A stretch of 64,000 bases of DNA from Agromyces rhizosphaerae (lineage in GTDB: Bacteria > Actinomycetota > Actinomycetes > Actinomycetales > Microbacteriaceae), in contig NZ_BSDP01000001.1 in the NCBI RefSeq assembly GCF_027925245.1, forward strand, positions 2,294,001 to 2,358,000, written 5' to 3'. The notes under the pieces are model-generated. The model saw only the letters and a program-made list of their open reading frames with translations, was not told the DNA's origin and made no database searches. A program made the position numbers and the translations under genes. Shown here one piece after another: positions 49,200-59,052 of this stretch (its first letter is position 1; the number at the start of each line of letters is the position of its first letter).

Positions 49200-49508
49200 A
49201 TGGCGGGACAGAAGATCCGCATTCGACTGAAGTCGTACGACCACGAGGTCATCGACACCTCGGCGCGCAAGATCGTCGACACGGTGACCCGCGCGGGTGC
49301 GACCGTGGTCGGCCCGGTGCCGCTCCCCACGGAGAAGAACGTGGTGTGCGTCATCCGCTCGCCCCACAAGTACAAGGACAGCCGCGAGCACTTCGAGATG
49401 CGCACCCACAAGCGCCTGATCGACATCGTCGACCCGACCCCCAAGGCGGTCGACTCGCTCATGCGCCTCGACCTTCCGGCCGACGTCAACATCGAGATCA
49501 AGCTCTGA
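49200..49508 (+). CDS. rpsJ: 30S ribosomal protein S10
   Basis: The 102-aa protein has the standard S10 sequence ([20 protein letters not shown] to [12 protein letters not shown]). It is the first gene of the S10 run. It also serves antitermination (NusE) by family knowledge. ATG 49200 is preceded by AGAGAGAG, a weak purine-rich ribosome-binding site. Confidence 0.97.
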   Translation: MAGQKIRIRLKSYDHEVIDTSARKIVDTVTRAGATVVGPVPLPTEKNVVCVIRSPHKYKDSREHFEMRTHKRLIDIVDPTPKAVDSLMRLDLPADVNIEIKL

Positions 49509-49516
49509 GGTAACCC

Positions 49517-50176
49517 ATGTCCACGACTGCTACCAAGACCGTCAAGGGTCTCCTGGGCACGAAGCTCGGCATGACCCAGGTGTGGGACGACCAGAACCGC
49601 GTCATCCCCGTGACCGTGATCGAGATCGCCCCCAACGTCGTCACCCAGCTCCGCACCCCCGAGAAGGACGGCTACAGCGCCGTCCAGATCGCCGCGGGCC
49701 AGATCGACCCCCGCAAGGTCCTCAAGCCGGCCGCCGGCCACTTCGAGGCCGCCGGGGTCACCCCGCGCCGCCACCTCGCCGAGGTGCGCACGGCTGACGC
49801 CGCCGACTACTCGCTGGGCCAGGAGCTCACCGTCGAGGAGACCTTCGAGGCCGGCCAGCTGGTCGACGTCGTCGGCACCTCGAAGGGCAAGGGCTTCGCC
49901 GGTGTCATGAAGCGCCACAACTTCAAGGGCGTGTCCGCTTCGCACGGTGCCCACCGCAACCACCGCAAGCCCGGTTCGATCGGCGCGTCCTCGACCCCGA
50001 GCCGCGTCTTCAAGGGCATGCGCATGGCCGGCCGCATGGGCGGCGAGCGCGTGACCGTGCTCAACCTCAAGGTGCACTCGGTCGACGCCGAGAAGGGCCT
50101 GCTGCTCGTCAAGGGCGCCGTCCCCGGTGCTCGTGGCCGCCTCGTTTTCGTCCGCAACGCAGTGAAGGGAGCGTAG
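49517..50176 (+). CDS. rplC: 50S ribosomal protein L3
   Basis: The 219-aa early assembly protein of the 50S has [40 protein letters not shown] and the tentacle loop [20 protein letters not shown]. Gap to rpsJ 8 bp with GAGGT as the ribosome-binding site. Confidence 0.97.
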   Translation: MSTTATKTVKGLLGTKLGMTQVWDDQNRVIPVTVIEIAPNVVTQLRTPEKDGYSAVQIAAGQIDPRKVLKPAAGHFEAAGVTPRRHLAEVRTADAADYSLGQELTVEETFEAGQLVDVVGTSKGKGFAGVMKRHNFKGVSASHGAHRNHRKPGSIGASSTPSRVFKGMRMAGRMGGERVTVLNLKVHSVDAEKGLLLVKGAVPGARGRLVFVRNAVKGA

Positions 50177-50179
50177 TCC

Positions 50180-50830
50180 ATGGCTACCTCACTCGACATC
50201 GTCGACGTCAAGGGCAAGAAGGCCGGCTCGATCGAGCTGCCCGCCGAGCTCTTCGACGTGCAGACCAACGTCCCGCTGATCCACCAGGTCGTCGTCGCCC
50301 AGCTCGCCGCTGCGCGCCAGGGCACGCACAAGACCAAGAACCGCGGTGAGGTCTCCGGTGCCGGCCGCAAGCCCTTCAAGCAGAAGGGCACCGGTCGCGC
50401 CCGCCAGGGTTCGATCCGCGCGCCGCACATGACCGGCGGTGGCGTCGTCCACGGCCCGACCCCGCGCGACTACTCGCAGCGCACGCCCAAGAAGATGATC
50501 GCCGCAGCCCTGCTCGGCGCGCTCTCCGACCGTGCCCGCGGCAGCCGCGTGCACGCCGTCGAGGGCCTCTTCGCCGGCGAGACGCCGAAGACGAAGGCCG
50601 CGATCGAGCTGCTCGACTCCGTGGCAGCGTCGAAGCACGTCCTGGTGGTGCTCACCCGCGACGACGAGCTCAGCGAGCGCGCCGTCCGCAACATCCCGAC
50701 CGTGCACGTGCTGCCGTTCGACCAGCTGAACGCCTACGACGTGCTCGTCTCCGACGACATCGTCTTCACCAAGGCCGCGCTCGAGGGCTTCATCGCCTCG
50801 AAGGCCACGAAGGAAGAGGTCTCCGCATGA
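50180..50830 (+). CDS. rplD: 50S ribosomal protein L4
   Basis: The 216-aa protein has the long tunnel loop ([20 protein letters not shown]) whose tip lines the exit tunnel near the macrolide site. Sequence looks wild type. It overlaps rplW by four bases (ATGA), so translation is coupled. Confidence 0.97.
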   Translation: MATSLDIVDVKGKKAGSIELPAELFDVQTNVPLIHQVVVAQLAAARQGTHKTKNRGEVSGAGRKPFKQKGTGRARQGSIRAPHMTGGGVVHGPTPRDYSQRTPKKMIAAALLGALSDRARGSRVHAVEGLFAGETPKTKAAIELLDSVAASKHVLVVLTRDDELSERAVRNIPTVHVLPFDQLNAYDVLVSDDIVFTKAALEGFIASKATKEEVSA

Positions 50831-51129
50831 GCGCCGCATGGAACAAGGACCCCCGCGAGATCATCATCGCGCCGGTGGTCTCCGAGAAGAGCTACAACCT
50901 GATCGACGAGGGCAAGTACACGTTCATCGTGGACCCCCGCGCCAACAAGACCGAGATCAAGCTCGCCATCGAGCAGATCTTCAAGGTCGAGGTCGCGCAG
51001 GTGAACACCCTCAACCGCCAGGGCAAGACCCGCCGCACCCGCTTCGGCATGGGCAAGCGCAAGGACACCAAGCGCGCCATCATCACGCTGAAGTCGGGCT
51101 CGATCGACATCTTCACGGCTGTCGGCTAA
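50827..51129 (+). CDS. rplW: 50S ribosomal protein L23
   Basis: The 100-aa tunnel-exit protein that docks SRP and trigger factor contains [20 protein letters not shown] and [23 protein letters not shown] 50827 overlaps the rplD stop. Confidence 0.97.
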   Translation: MSAAWNKDPREIIIAPVVSEKSYNLIDEGKYTFIVDPRANKTEIKLAIEQIFKVEVAQVNTLNRQGKTRRTRFGMGKRKDTKRAIITLKSGSIDIFTAVG

Positions 51130-51143
51130 GGAGCAACCGAGAA

Positions 51144-51983
51144 ATGGCTATTCGCAAGTACAAGCCCACGACCCCGGGTCGTCGCGGTTCGTCCGTCGCC
51201 GACTTCGCGGAGATCACCCGGTCGACGCCGGAGAAGTCGCTGCTGAAGCCCCTGTCCAAGTCGGGCGGGCGCAACAACCAGGGCCGGATCACCACCCGCC
51301 ACATCGGCGGTGGCCACAAGCGCCAGTACCGCGTCATCGACTTCCGTCGCAACGACAAGGACGGCGTGCCCGCCAAGGTCGCGCACATCGAGTACGACCC
51401 GAACCGCACCGCGCGCATCGCGCTGCTGCACTTCGTCGACGGCACCAAGCGCTACATCCTGGCGCCGAGCCGCCTCTCGCAGGGCGACGTCGTCGAGTCG
51501 GGTCCCTCGGCCGACATCAAGCCGGGCAACAACCTGCCGCTGCGCAACATCCCGACCGGTACCGTCGTGCACGCCATCGAGCTCCGCCCCGGCGGCGGCG
51601 CCAAGATGGCCCGCTCGGCAGGCGCCTCGGTGCGCCTCGTCGCCAAGGACGGCCCCTACGCGCAGCTCCGCCTGCCGTCGGGCGAGATCCGCAACGTCGA
51701 CGCGCGCTGCCGCGCGACCGTCGGCGAGGTCGGCAACGCCGAGCAGTCGAACATCAACTGGGGCAAGGCCGGCCGCAAGCGGTGGAAGGGCGTCCGCCCG
51801 ACCGTCCGCGGTGTCGCCATGAACCCGATCGACCACCCGCACGGTGGTGGCGAGGGCAAGACCTCCGGTGGTCGCCACCCGGTCAGCCCCTGGGGTCAGG
51901 CCGAGGGCCGCACCCGTCGCCCCAACAAGGAGAGCGACAAGCTCATCGTCCGTCGTCGCACCGTCGGCAAGAAGCGCAAGTAG
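51144..51983 (+). CDS. rplB: 50S ribosomal protein L2
   Basis: The 279-aa peptidyl-transferase-centre protein has the conserved C-terminal [20 protein letters not shown] segment, including the histidine implicated in activity, and [20 protein letters not shown] near the start. Ribosome-binding site AAGGAG precedes ATG 51144. Confidence 0.97.
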   Translation: MAIRKYKPTTPGRRGSSVADFAEITRSTPEKSLLKPLSKSGGRNNQGRITTRHIGGGHKRQYRVIDFRRNDKDGVPAKVAHIEYDPNRTARIALLHFVDGTKRYILAPSRLSQGDVVESGPSADIKPGNNLPLRNIPTGTVVHAIELRPGGGAKMARSAGASVRLVAKDGPYAQLRLPSGEIRNVDARCRATVGEVGNAEQSNINWGKAGRKRWKGVRPTVRGVAMNPIDHPHGGGEGKTSGGRHPVSPWGQAEGRTRRPNKESDKLIVRRRTVGKKRK

Positions 51984-51995
51984 GAGTAAGAGAAG

Positions 51996-52277
51996 ATGCC
52001 GCGCAGTCTCAAGAAGGGCCCCTTCGTCGACGAGCACCTGCTTCGCAAGGTCGTCACGCAGAACGAGGCCGGTTCCAAGAACGTCATCAAGACGTGGTCG
52101 CGTCGCTCGATGATCGTCCCCGCAATGCTGGGTCACACGATCGCCGTGCACGACGGCCGCAAGCACATCCCGGTGTTCGTCACCGAGACCATGGTGGGCC
52201 ACAAGCTCGGCGAGTTCGCGCCCACCCGCACCTTCCGTGGACACGTGAAGGACGACAAGAAGGGCCGCCGCCGCTGA
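51996..52277 (+). CDS. rpsS: 30S ribosomal protein S19
   Basis: The 93-aa head protein runs [18 protein letters not shown] to [20 protein letters not shown]. Start preceded by GGAGTAAGAG, 12 bp after rplB. Confidence 0.97.
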   Translation: MPRSLKKGPFVDEHLLRKVVTQNEAGSKNVIKTWSRRSMIVPAMLGHTIAVHDGRKHIPVFVTETMVGHKLGEFAPTRTFRGHVKDDKKGRRR

Positions 52278-52302
52278 CGCGGTGGCGTGAAGGAGGAGAG
52301 AA

Positions 52303-52668
52303 ATGGTGGAGTCGATCGCACGCGTGCGTCACATCCGCGTGACCCCCATGAAGGCCCGCCGCGTCGTCAACATGATCCGCGGCAAGCAGGCACAGGAGGC
52401 CCTGGCCATCCTGAAGTTCGCGCCCCAGGGTGCGAGCGAGCCGGTGTACAAGCTCGTCGCCTCGGCCATCGCGAACGCTCGCGTCAAGGCCGATGCCTCG
52501 AACACCTACCTGGACGAGCAGGACCTCTACGTGTCGCGCGCCTTCGTCGACGAGGGTGTCACCCTCAAGCGATTCCAGCCGCGTGCCCAGGGTCGTGCGT
52601 TCCGCATCAACAAGCGCACCAGCCACATCACTGTTGTGCTCGCCACTCCCGAGGAGGGTACGAAGTAA
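52303..52668 (+). CDS. rplV: 50S ribosomal protein L22
   Basis: The 121-aa protein has the exit-tunnel beta-hairpin region ([20 protein letters not shown]) intact, with no macrolide-resistance-type insertion or deletion. The stop overlaps the rpsC start (TAATG). Confidence 0.97.
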   Translation: MVESIARVRHIRVTPMKARRVVNMIRGKQAQEALAILKFAPQGASEPVYKLVASAIANARVKADASNTYLDEQDLYVSRAFVDEGVTLKRFQPRAQGRAFRINKRTSHITVVLATPEEGTK

Positions 52669-53417
52669 TGGGTCAGAAGGTAAACCCGTACGGCTTCCGT
52701 CTCGGCGTGACCACCGACCACGTGTCGCGTTGGTTCTCCGACTCGAACAAGCCCGGCCAGCGCTACTCGGACTACCTCGCAGAGGACGTCCGCATCCGTC
52801 GCCTGCTGCAGACCTCGCTCGACCGCGCGGGTGTCTCGCGCATCGAGATCGAGCGCACCCGTGACCGCGTCCGCGTCGACATCCACACCGCCCGCCCGGG
52901 CATCGTGATCGGTCGCCGAGGCGCCGAGGCCGAGCGCATCCGCGCCGACCTCGAGAAGCTCACCGGCAAGCAGATCCAGCTCAACATCCTCGAGGTGAAG
53001 AACCCCGAGGCCGACGCCCAGCTCGTCGCGCAGGGCATCGCCGAGCAGCTCTCCGCACGCGTGGCCTTCCGCCGCGCGATGCGCAAGGGCCTGCAGGGCG
53101 CGCAGCGCGCCGGCGCCAAGGGCGTCCGCATCCAGGTCTCCGGCCGCCTCGGCGGCGCCGAGATGAGCCGTTCGGAGTTCTACCGCGAGGGTCGCGTGCC
53201 GCTGCACACCCTCCGCGCGAACATCGACTACGGCTTCTACGAGGCGAAGACCACCTTCGGCCGCATCGGCGTGAAGGTCTGGATCTACAAGGGCGACATC
53301 ACCAACAAGGAGCTCGCCCGCGAGCAGGCCAACCAGAAGTCGTCGCGCCCCGAGCGCGGAGACCGTCGTCGTGCGCCCAAGGCGCAGGAGCCGGTCGCAG
53401 CAGGAGTTGAGGCATAA
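52668..53417 (+). CDS. rpsC: 30S ribosomal protein S3
   Basis: The 249-aa protein has a KH domain ([20 protein letters not shown]) and the mRNA-entry-channel domain ([20 protein letters not shown]). The C-terminal tail ([20 protein letters not shown]) is disordered and basic. ATG 52668 overlaps the rplV stop, so it is coupled. Confidence 0.97.
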   Translation: MGQKVNPYGFRLGVTTDHVSRWFSDSNKPGQRYSDYLAEDVRIRRLLQTSLDRAGVSRIEIERTRDRVRVDIHTARPGIVIGRRGAEAERIRADLEKLTGKQIQLNILEVKNPEADAQLVAQGIAEQLSARVAFRRAMRKGLQGAQRAGAKGVRIQVSGRLGGAEMSRSEFYREGRVPLHTLRANIDYGFYEAKTTFGRIGVKVWIYKGDITNKELAREQANQKSSRPERGDRRRAPKAQEPVAAGVEA

Positions 53418-53419
53418 CC

Positions 53420-53839
53420 ATGTTGATTCCCCGTCGAGTCAAGTACCGCAAGCAGCACCACCCGGGTCGCCGTGGCCAGGCCACCGGCGGCACCAAGGTG
53501 TCGTTCGGCGAGTACGGCATCCAGGCCCTGACGCCCGCCTACGTGACCAACCGCCAGATCGAGTCCGCTCGTATCGCGGTGACGCGTCACATCAAGCGCG
53601 GCGGCAAGGTGTGGATCAACATCTACCCCGACCGTCCGCTCACCAAGAAGCCGGCCGAGACCCGCATGGGTTCCGGTAAGGGTTCGCCCGAGTGGTGGGT
53701 CGCCAACGTCAAGCCGGGCCGTGTCATGTTCGAGGTCTCGGGTGTCTCCGAGGAACTCGCACGTGAGGCGCTGACCCGTGCAATCCACAAGCTGCCCCTG
53801 AAGGCACGCATCATCAAGCGCGAGGAGGGCGACGCATAA
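53420..53839 (+). CDS. rplP: 50S ribosomal protein L16
   Basis: The 139-aa protein runs [20 protein letters not shown] to the conserved [20 protein letters not shown]. It contacts the A-site tRNA region. It overlaps rpmC by TAATG. Confidence 0.97.
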   Translation: MLIPRRVKYRKQHHPGRRGQATGGTKVSFGEYGIQALTPAYVTNRQIESARIAVTRHIKRGGKVWINIYPDRPLTKKPAETRMGSGKGSPEWWVANVKPGRVMFEVSGVSEELAREALTRAIHKLPLKARIIKREEGDA

Positions 53840-54156
53840 TGGCCGTCGGATCCAAGGAGCTCGCCCCCGCCGAGCTCGACACCTTCGAAGACGAGCGACT
53901 CGTCGACGAGCTGAAGAAGGCCAAGGAGGAGCTGTTCAACCTCCGCTTCCAGGCCGCAACGGGTCAGCTCGAGAGCCACGGCCGCCTGAAGGCCGTCAAG
54001 CGCGACATCGCGCGCATCTACACCGTGATCCGCGAGCGCGAGCTCGGCATCCGCGCCACCCCGGCCCCGGTCGAGGTGCCCGCGAAGGCCGAGAAGCCCG
54101 CGAAGAAGACCAAGAAGGCGGCGGCCGAGGCCGACGCCGAGACGAAGGAGGCCTGA
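53839..54156 (+). CDS. rpmC: 50S ribosomal protein L29 with extended C-terminal tail
   Basis: The L29 core ([20 protein letters not shown] to [16 protein letters not shown]) occupies residues about 10-75. A further 30 residues of Lys/Ala/Glu/Pro ([20 protein letters not shown]) follow. Total 105 aa versus about 65-75 usual. The tail lies near the tunnel exit by family structure, so it could affect nascent-chain factors; that is inference. Confidence 0.95.
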   Translation: MAVGSKELAPAELDTFEDERLVDELKKAKEELFNLRFQAATGQLESHGRLKAVKRDIARIYTVIRERELGIRATPAPVEVPAKAEKPAKKTKKAAAEADAETKEA

Positions 54157-54157
54157 C

Positions 54158-54460
54158 ATGGCTGAGACCAAGAAGGCTGCGGCCGAGGTCGCCGAGAAGG
54201 CCGAGCTCGTCCGCCCGTACCGCAAGGTGCGTCGTGGCTACGTCGTCAGCGACAAGATGGAGAAGACCATCGTCGTCGAGGTCGAGGACCGCGTGAAGCA
54301 CCCGCTCTACGGCAAGGTCATCCGCCGCACCTCCAAGGTGAAGGCGCACGACGAGCAGAACACCGCCGGCATCGGCGACCTGGTCGTCATCAGCGAGACC
54401 CGGCCCCTGAGCGCCACCAAGCGCTGGCGCCTTGTCGAGATCCTCGAGAAGGCCAAGTAA
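54158..54460 (+). CDS. rpsQ: 30S ribosomal protein S17
   Basis: The 100-aa protein has an OB-fold core [20 protein letters not shown] to [18 protein letters not shown]. An N-terminal Lys/Ala/Glu-rich extension ([20 protein letters not shown]) precedes it. It starts one base after the rpmC stop. Confidence 0.96.
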   Translation: MAETKKAAAEVAEKAELVRPYRKVRRGYVVSDKMEKTIVVEVEDRVKHPLYGKVIRRTSKVKAHDEQNTAGIGDLVVISETRPLSATKRWRLVEILEKAK

Positions 54461-54494
54461 GCCCCGCGGGCTTGCTTCGTAGAAGGAGTACACA

Positions 54495-54863
54495 GTGATT
54501 CAGCAGGAATCCCGGCTCAAGGTCGCCGACAACACCGGCGCCAAGGAGCTGCTCACCATCCGCGTGCTCGGCGGGTCGAGCCGGCGCTACGCCGGCCTCG
54601 GCGACACCATCGTCGCGACCGTCAAGGACGCGATCCCCGGTGGCAACGTGAAGAAGGGCGACGTCGTCAAGGCGGTCATCGTCCGCACGGTCAAGCAGAC
54701 CCGTCGTCCCGACGGCTCGTACATCAAGTTCGACGAGAACGCCGCAGTGATCCTCAAGAACGACGGTGACCCCCGTGGCACCCGCATCTTCGGCCCGGTG
54801 GGCCGCGAGCTGCGCGACAAGAAGTTCATGAAGATCATCTCGCTGGCGCCGGAGGTCATCTAA
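54495..54863 (+). CDS. rplN: 50S ribosomal protein L14
   Basis: The 122-aa protein starts at GTG 54495 behind [26 protein letters not shown] to [13 protein letters not shown]. It forms an intersubunit bridge. Confidence 0.97.
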   Translation: MIQQESRLKVADNTGAKELLTIRVLGGSSRRYAGLGDTIVATVKDAIPGGNVKKGDVVKAVIVRTVKQTRRPDGSYIKFDENAAVILKNDGDPRGTRIFGPVGRELRDKKFMKIISLAPEVI

Positions 54864-54866
54864 GTC

Positions 54867-55226
54867 ATGGCGAAGATCAAGAAGGGCGACCTCGTCGAGG
54901 TCATCTCGGGCAAGAGCCAGGACCGCGGCGGAGACCGCGGCAAGCAGGGTCGTGTCATCGAGGTGTTCCCGAACGACGACCGCATCGTCGTCGAGGGCGT
55001 CAACTACGTCACCAAGCACGTGCGGGTCGGCCAGACCCAGCGCGGCTCGAAGACCGGCGGCCTCGAGACCCACGAGGCCCCGATCCACGTCTCGAACGTC
55101 GCGATCGTCGACCCCGAGACCAAGAAGCCGACGCGCGTCGGCTTCCGCAACGAGACCGTGACGAAGGACGGCGTCGAGAAGACGGTCCGCGTTCGTTACG
55201 CCAAGAAGTCAGGTAAGGACCTGTAG
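54867..55226 (+). CDS. rplX: 50S ribosomal protein L24
   Basis: The 119-aa protein has a KOW motif near the N-terminus ([20 protein letters not shown]). The GGDRG insertion makes the KOW loop slightly longer than in E. coli. It starts three bases after rplN. Confidence 0.97.
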   Translation: MAKIKKGDLVEVISGKSQDRGGDRGKQGRVIEVFPNDDRIVVEGVNYVTKHVRVGQTQRGSKTGGLETHEAPIHVSNVAIVDPETKKPTRVGFRNETVTKDGVEKTVRVRYAKKSGKDL

Positions 55227-55228
55227 CA

Positions 55229-55816
55229 ATGACCGACACTGCAGTGGGAACTGGCAAAATCCAGCCCCGTCTCAAGCAGAAGTACCAGAGCGAGATCATC
55301 GCGAAGCTGACCGAGGAGCACGGATACACCAACGTGCACCAGGTGCCCGGCCTCACGAAGATCGTCGTGAACATGGGCGTCGGCGAGGCCGCGCGCGATG
55401 GCAAGGTCATCGACGGCGCGATCGCCGACCTGACCAAGATCACCGGCCAGAAGCCGCAGGTGACCAAGGCACGCAAGTCGATCGCGCAGTTCAAGCTGCG
55501 CGAGGGCCAGCCCATCGGCGCGCACGTCACGCTCCGTGGCGACCGCATGTGGGAGTTCCTCGACCGCCTGCTCTCGCTCGCGCTGCCCCGCATCCGGGAC
55601 TTCCGCGGCCTCTCGGACCGCCAGTTCGACGGTCACGGCAACTACACCTTCGGTCTCACGGAGCAGTCCGTGTTCCACGAGATCGACCAGGACAAGATCG
55701 ACCGCGTCCGCGGCATGGACATCACCGTGGTGACCACCGCGACCACCGACGAGGAGGGTCGCGCGCTGCTCACGGCGCTCGGCTTCCCCTACTCGGCCGG
55801 CTCGAACGCACAGTAG
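55229..55816 (+). CDS. rplE: 50S ribosomal protein L5
   Basis: The 195-aa 5S rRNA-binding protein runs [20 protein letters not shown] to [19 protein letters not shown]. In most actinobacterial spc operons rpsN follows directly; here the next 126 bases carry a hairpin and no gene. Confidence 0.97.
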   Translation: MTDTAVGTGKIQPRLKQKYQSEIIAKLTEEHGYTNVHQVPGLTKIVVNMGVGEAARDGKVIDGAIADLTKITGQKPQVTKARKSIAQFKLREGQPIGAHVTLRGDRMWEFLDRLLSLALPRIRDFRGLSDRQFDGHGNYTFGLTEQSVFHEIDQDKIDRVRGMDITVVTTATTDEEGRALLTALGFPYSAGSNAQ

Positions 55817-55822
55817 GACCCC

Positions 55823-55854
55823 GCGGATGCCGCGCCCGAGCGCGCGGCATCCGC
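55823..55854 (+). terminator. Hairpin in the place normally occupied by rpsN
   Basis: Perfect 12-bp arms (55823-55834, 55843-55854) built on the GGATGCC/GGCATCC heptamer, with an 8-base loop. The rest of 55855-55942 contains a small CCCGT/ACGGG palindrome and GAAGGA before rpsH, and no gene. Confidence 0.6.
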
Positions 55855-55942
55855 ACCCGATCCGGGCGACCGTCCGGATCACCACCACAGGTCAGTTCCC
55901 GTGTAACGGGCCCTGAAACCTGGTGAACGAAGGAAACACATC

Positions 55943-56341
55943 ATGACGATGACCGATCCGGTCGCTGACATGCTGACCCGGCTGCGCAACGCCAACTCCG
56001 CGCACCACGACAGCGTGTCCATGCCGAACTCGAAGCTCAAGGCGCACATCGCCGAGATCCTGAAGAACGAGGGCTACATCGCCGACTTCGAGGTCTCCGA
56101 CGCGCGCGTGGGCACCACGCTGACGCTGCAGCTGAAGTTCGGCCCCAACCGCGAGCGTTCGATCGCGGGCATCAAGCGGGTCTCGAAGCCCGGACTCCGC
56201 GTGTACGCGAAGTCGACCGAGCTCCCCAAGGTGCTCGGCGGCCTCGGCGTCGCGATCCTGTCCACCTCCAGCGGTCTGCTCACCGACCGCCAGGCCGAGA
56301 AGAAGGGCGTGGGTGGGGAAGTCCTCGCCTACGTGTGGTAA
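55943..56341 (+). CDS. rpsH: 30S ribosomal protein S8
   Basis: The 132-aa protein runs [20 protein letters not shown] to the C-terminal [20 protein letters not shown]. By family knowledge S8 regulates spc translation. Its start follows GAAGGA. Confidence 0.97.
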   Translation: MTMTDPVADMLTRLRNANSAHHDSVSMPNSKLKAHIAEILKNEGYIADFEVSDARVGTTLTLQLKFGPNRERSIAGIKRVSKPGLRVYAKSTELPKVLGGLGVAILSTSSGLLTDRQAEKKGVGGEVLAYVW

Positions 56342-56347
56342 CCCGAC

Positions 56348-56884
56348 ATGTCACGAATCGGACGTCTCCCCATCGACATCCCTGCCGGCGTCACCGTCTC
56401 GGTCGACGGCCGTCAGGTCACCGTGAAGGGCCCGAAGGGCGAGCTCTCGCTCGTCGTCGCGGCTCCCATCGAGGCCAAGGTCGAAGACGGTCAGGTCCTC
56501 GTCAGCCGCCCGGACGACGAGCGCGAGTCGCGTTCGCTCCACGGCCTCACCCGTTCGCTCATCAACAACCAGATCGTCGGCGTGACGCAGGGCTACTCCA
56601 AGGCCCTCGAGATCGTCGGTACCGGGTACCGCGTGCAGCAGAAGGGCAGCTCGATCGAGTTCGCCCTCGGCTTCTCGCACCCGGTCACCGTCGAGCCGCC
56701 GGCCGGGATCACGTTCACGGTCGAGGGCAACAACAAGCTCACCGTCGCCGGCATCGACAAGCAGGCCGTCGGCGAGACCGCAGCGAACATCCGCAAGATC
56801 AAGAAGCCGGAGCCCTACAAGGGCAAGGGCATCCGCTACGCCGGTGAGGTCGTTCGCCGCAAGGCCGGAAAGGCTGGTAAGTAA
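56348..56884 (+). CDS. rplF: 50S ribosomal protein L6
   Basis: The 178-aa protein has the duplicated L6 fold ([21 protein letters not shown]-terminal [20 protein letters not shown]). It lies six bases after rpsH. Confidence 0.97.
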   Translation: MSRIGRLPIDIPAGVTVSVDGRQVTVKGPKGELSLVVAAPIEAKVEDGQVLVSRPDDERESRSLHGLTRSLINNQIVGVTQGYSKALEIVGTGYRVQQKGSSIEFALGFSHPVTVEPPAGITFTVEGNNKLTVAGIDKQAVGETAANIRKIKKPEPYKGKGIRYAGEVVRRKAGKAGK

Positions 56885-56886
56885 TC

Positions 56887-57246
56887 ATGGCCGTCAAGAG
56901 CAAGTCGGCTGCGCGTTCGCGCCGCCACGCCCGCCTGCGCAAGAAGGTCGTCGGCACCGAGCAGCGTCCGCGCCTCGTCGTGACCCGCTCGGCTCGCCAC
57001 GTCTTCGTCCAGGTGGTCGACGACAGCAAGGGCCACACGGTCGCCTCGGCGTCCACCATGGAGGCCGACCTCCGCACGTTCGACGGTGACAAGACCGCCA
57101 AGGCCCGCAAGGTCGGCGAGCTCGTCGCCGAGCGCGCGAAGAGCGCCGGTGTCGAGGCAGTCATCTTCGACCGCGGTGGCAACAAGTACGCCGGTCGTGT
57201 CGCAGCGATCGCCGATGGAGCGCGAGAGGCAGGGCTGAACCTGTGA
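56887..57246 (+). CDS. rplR: 50S ribosomal protein L18
   Basis: The 119-aa 5S-binding protein runs [20 protein letters not shown] to [20 protein letters not shown]. The stop overlaps the GTG start of rpsE by four bases. Confidence 0.97.
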   Translation: MAVKSKSAARSRRHARLRKKVVGTEQRPRLVVTRSARHVFVQVVDDSKGHTVASASTMEADLRTFDGDKTAKARKVGELVAERAKSAGVEAVIFDRGGNKYAGRVAAIADGAREAGLNL

Positions 57247-57944
57247 GCGAGAAGATCAACAAGGAAGCAGACGTGGTCTCGGAGACCCCCGTCGAGACGG
57301 CCGCCTCGAGCGAGTCGTCGAAGAACGAGGCGCCCCGCGAGGGTCGTCGTGGCGGCGGTCGCGACCGCAACCAGGGCCGTGGCCGTGACCGCGACAGCGA
57401 CAAGAGCCAGTTCCTCGAGCGCGTGGTGACCATCAACCGCGTCTCGAAGGTCGTCAAGGGCGGCCGCCGGTTCAGCTTCACGGCGCTCGTCGTCGTGGGC
57501 GACGGCAACGGCATGGTCGGCGTCGGCTACGGCAAGGCCCGCGAGGTCCCGACCGCGATCTCGAAGGGCGTCGAGGAGGCGAAGAAGAACTTCTTCCGCG
57601 TCCCGCGCGTCGCCGCGACCATCCCGCACCCGGTGCAGGGCGAGGCCGCTGCCGGCGTCGTGCTGCTGCGCCCGGCCGCTCCCGGTACCGGTGTCATCGC
57701 CGGTGGTCCGGTGCGTGCCGTGCTCGAGTGCGCCGGCATCCACGACGTGCTGAGCAAGTCGCTCGGTTCGTCGAACACCCTCAACATCGTGCACGCGACC
57801 GTCGAGGCGCTGCAGCAGCTCGAGGAGCCCCGTGCCGTCGCAGCTCGCCGCGGCCTCGACTACGACGAGGTCGCCCCGGCCCGTCTGCTGCGTGCTGAGG
57901 CCCAGGCAGCCGAGGCTGCCGCTGCAGCGAAGGCAGGTGCCTGA
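57243..57944 (+). CDS. rpsE: 30S ribosomal protein S5 with extended N-terminus
   Basis: The S5 core ([20 protein letters not shown] to [20 protein letters not shown]) begins near residue 58. The first 55 residues are Glu/Ser- then Arg/Gly/Asp-rich ([20 protein letters not shown]), longer than in E. coli but of a type seen in other Actinobacteria. Total 233 aa. GTG 57243 overlaps the rplR stop. Confidence 0.96.
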   Translation: MSEKINKEADVVSETPVETAASSESSKNEAPREGRRGGGRDRNQGRGRDRDSDKSQFLERVVTINRVSKVVKGGRRFSFTALVVVGDGNGMVGVGYGKAREVPTAISKGVEEAKKNFFRVPRVAATIPHPVQGEAAAGVVLLRPAAPGTGVIAGGPVRAVLECAGIHDVLSKSLGSSNTLNIVHATVEALQQLEEPRAVAARRGLDYDEVAPARLLRAEAQAAEAAAAAKAGA

Positions 57945-58129
57945 TGGCCGGTCGGCTCAAGGTGACCCAGATCAAGTCCAAGGTGAGCGAGAAGCAGTAC
58001 CAGCGCGACACGCTGCGCAGTCTCGGACTCAAGCGCATCGGTGACGTCGTGGTCCGCGAGGACACCCCGCAGAACCGCGGGTACGTCAACACCGTCGCTC
58101 ACCTCGTCAAGGTTGAGGAGATCGACTAA
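57944..58129 (+). CDS. rpmD: 50S ribosomal protein L30
   Basis: The 61-aa protein contains [20 protein letters not shown] and [25 protein letters not shown] overlap with rpsE and TAATG overlap with rplO. Confidence 0.97.
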   Translation: MAGRLKVTQIKSKVSEKQYQRDTLRSLGLKRIGDVVVREDTPQNRGYVNTVAHLVKVEEID

Positions 58130-58935
58130 TGGCAGAAGAGAAGAAGGACGCCGCCGAGGCTCCGAAGAAGGCTCCGGCCAAGAAGGCTCCGGCCAAGGCC
58201 GCCGCCGAGAAGGCTCCGGCAGCGAAGGCTCCGGCGAAGAAGGCTCCGGCGAAGGCCGCTGCCGACAAGCCGGCCGCTGAGAAGGCTCCGGCCGCCAAGG
58301 CTCCGGCGAAGAAGGCTCCGGCGAAGGCCGCTGCCGACAAGCCGGCCGCTGAGAAGGCTCCGGCCGCCAAGGCTCCGGCCAAGAAGGCTCCGGCCAAGGC
58401 CGCCGCCGACAAGGCCCCGGCCGCCAAGGCTCCGGCAGCCAAGGCTCCGGCGAAGAAGGCCCCGGCGAAGAAGGCCGAGGCCGAGACCGCCGAGCGCGAG
58501 CAGGTCCTCAAGGTCCACCACCTCCGCCCGGCGCCCGGCGCCAAGAAGGCGAAGACCCGCGTGGGTCGCGGTGAGGGCTCGAAGGGCAAGACCGCGGGTC
58601 GCGGCACCAAGGGCACGAAGGCCCGCAACACGGTGCGCGTCGGCTTCGAGGGTGGCCAGCTGCCCTACCACATGCGTGCGCCGAAGCTGCGCGGGTTCAA
58701 GAACCCGTTCCGCGTCGAGTACCAGGTGGTCAACCTGGCGAAGCTCGCCGAGCTCTACCCGAAGGGCGGGGACGTCACCGTCTCCGACCTCGTTGCCAAG
58801 GGCGCGGTGCGCAAGAACGAGAAGGTCAAGGTGCTGGGCGACGGCGACATCGCGGTCAAGCTCAACGTCACGGTCGACAAGGTCTCCGGTTCCGCGGAGG
58901 AGAAGATCGTGGCGGCCGGCGGATCCGTCAAGTAA
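58129..58935 (+). CDS. rplO: 50S ribosomal protein L15 with a 120-residue histone-H1-like N-terminal extension
   Basis: The normal L15 core starts near residue 124 ([20 protein letters not shown], then [20 protein letters not shown] and [20 protein letters not shown]) and is about 145 aa. In front of it lies a Lys/Ala/Pro repeat region with a 24-residue period (unit [20 protein letters not shown] plus APAK), giving 268 aa in total, nearly twice the usual length. The extension is strongly cationic and probably disordered, like the tails of histone H1 or mycobacterial HupB. It starts with a TAATG overlap on rpmD, and the L15 core has no closer ribosome-binding site, so the tail should be translated. 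Confidence 0.95.
   Translation: MAEEKKDAAEAPKKAPAKKAPAKAAAEKAPAAKAPAKKAPAKAAADKPAAEKAPAAKAPAKKAPAKAAADKPAAEKAPAAKAPAKKAPAKAAADKAPAAKAPAAKAPAKKAPAKKAEAETAEREQVLKVHHLRPAPGAKKAKTRVGRGEGSKGKTAGRGTKGTKARNTVRVGFEGGQLPYHMRAPKLRGFKNPFRVEYQVVNLAKLAELYPKGGDVTVSDLVAKGAVRKNEKVKVLGDGDIAVKLNVTVDKVSGSAEEKIVAAGGSVK
58255..58398 (+). repeat. 72-bp tandem repeat inside rplO (two near-identical units)
   Basis: Units begin GCCGCTGCCGACAAG at 58255 and 58327. Partial, more diverged units flank them from about 58165 to 58475. The repeat encodes 24 residues, so unit gain or loss keeps the frame. Confidence 0.88.
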
Positions 58936-58957
58936 CACCCGCACAGCAGCACGGTTG

Positions 58958-59008
58958 TCGAGCCTGTCGGGGCCTCGCGTAGTATTACGGGGGCCCTGAC
59001 AGGCTCGA
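58958..59008 (+). promoter_or_regulatory. Long inverted repeat between rplO and secY
   Basis: The 17-bp arms (58958-58974 and 58992-59008) pair with a single G-U. The 17-base loop contains TAGTAT. The arms include GACAGGCTCGA, which also occurs at 49085-49095 ahead of rpsJ. It could attenuate the ribosomal transcript or be an interspersed repeat. A promoter within the loop for secY-adk-map is possible but unproven. Confidence 0.55.
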
Positions 59009-59052
59009 GCCGCAACAACGACCTGCTCCACGAGGGAGCAACAGGAGGACAG

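Noticed and set aside
48908..49513. A frame running from the S10 leader through rpsJ as a possible leader protein
   Set aside because: Its downstream part is the wrong frame of rpsJ and the upstream part is Arg/Thr-rich with no ribosome-binding site. Better explained as chance openness.
58129..58500. Lys/Ala/Pro repeats at the start of rplO as a separate histone-like gene
   Set aside because: The repeat is in frame with the L15 core with no stop, the start is coupled to rpmD by TAATG, and no ribosome-binding site precedes the core. A single fused protein is the simpler reading.
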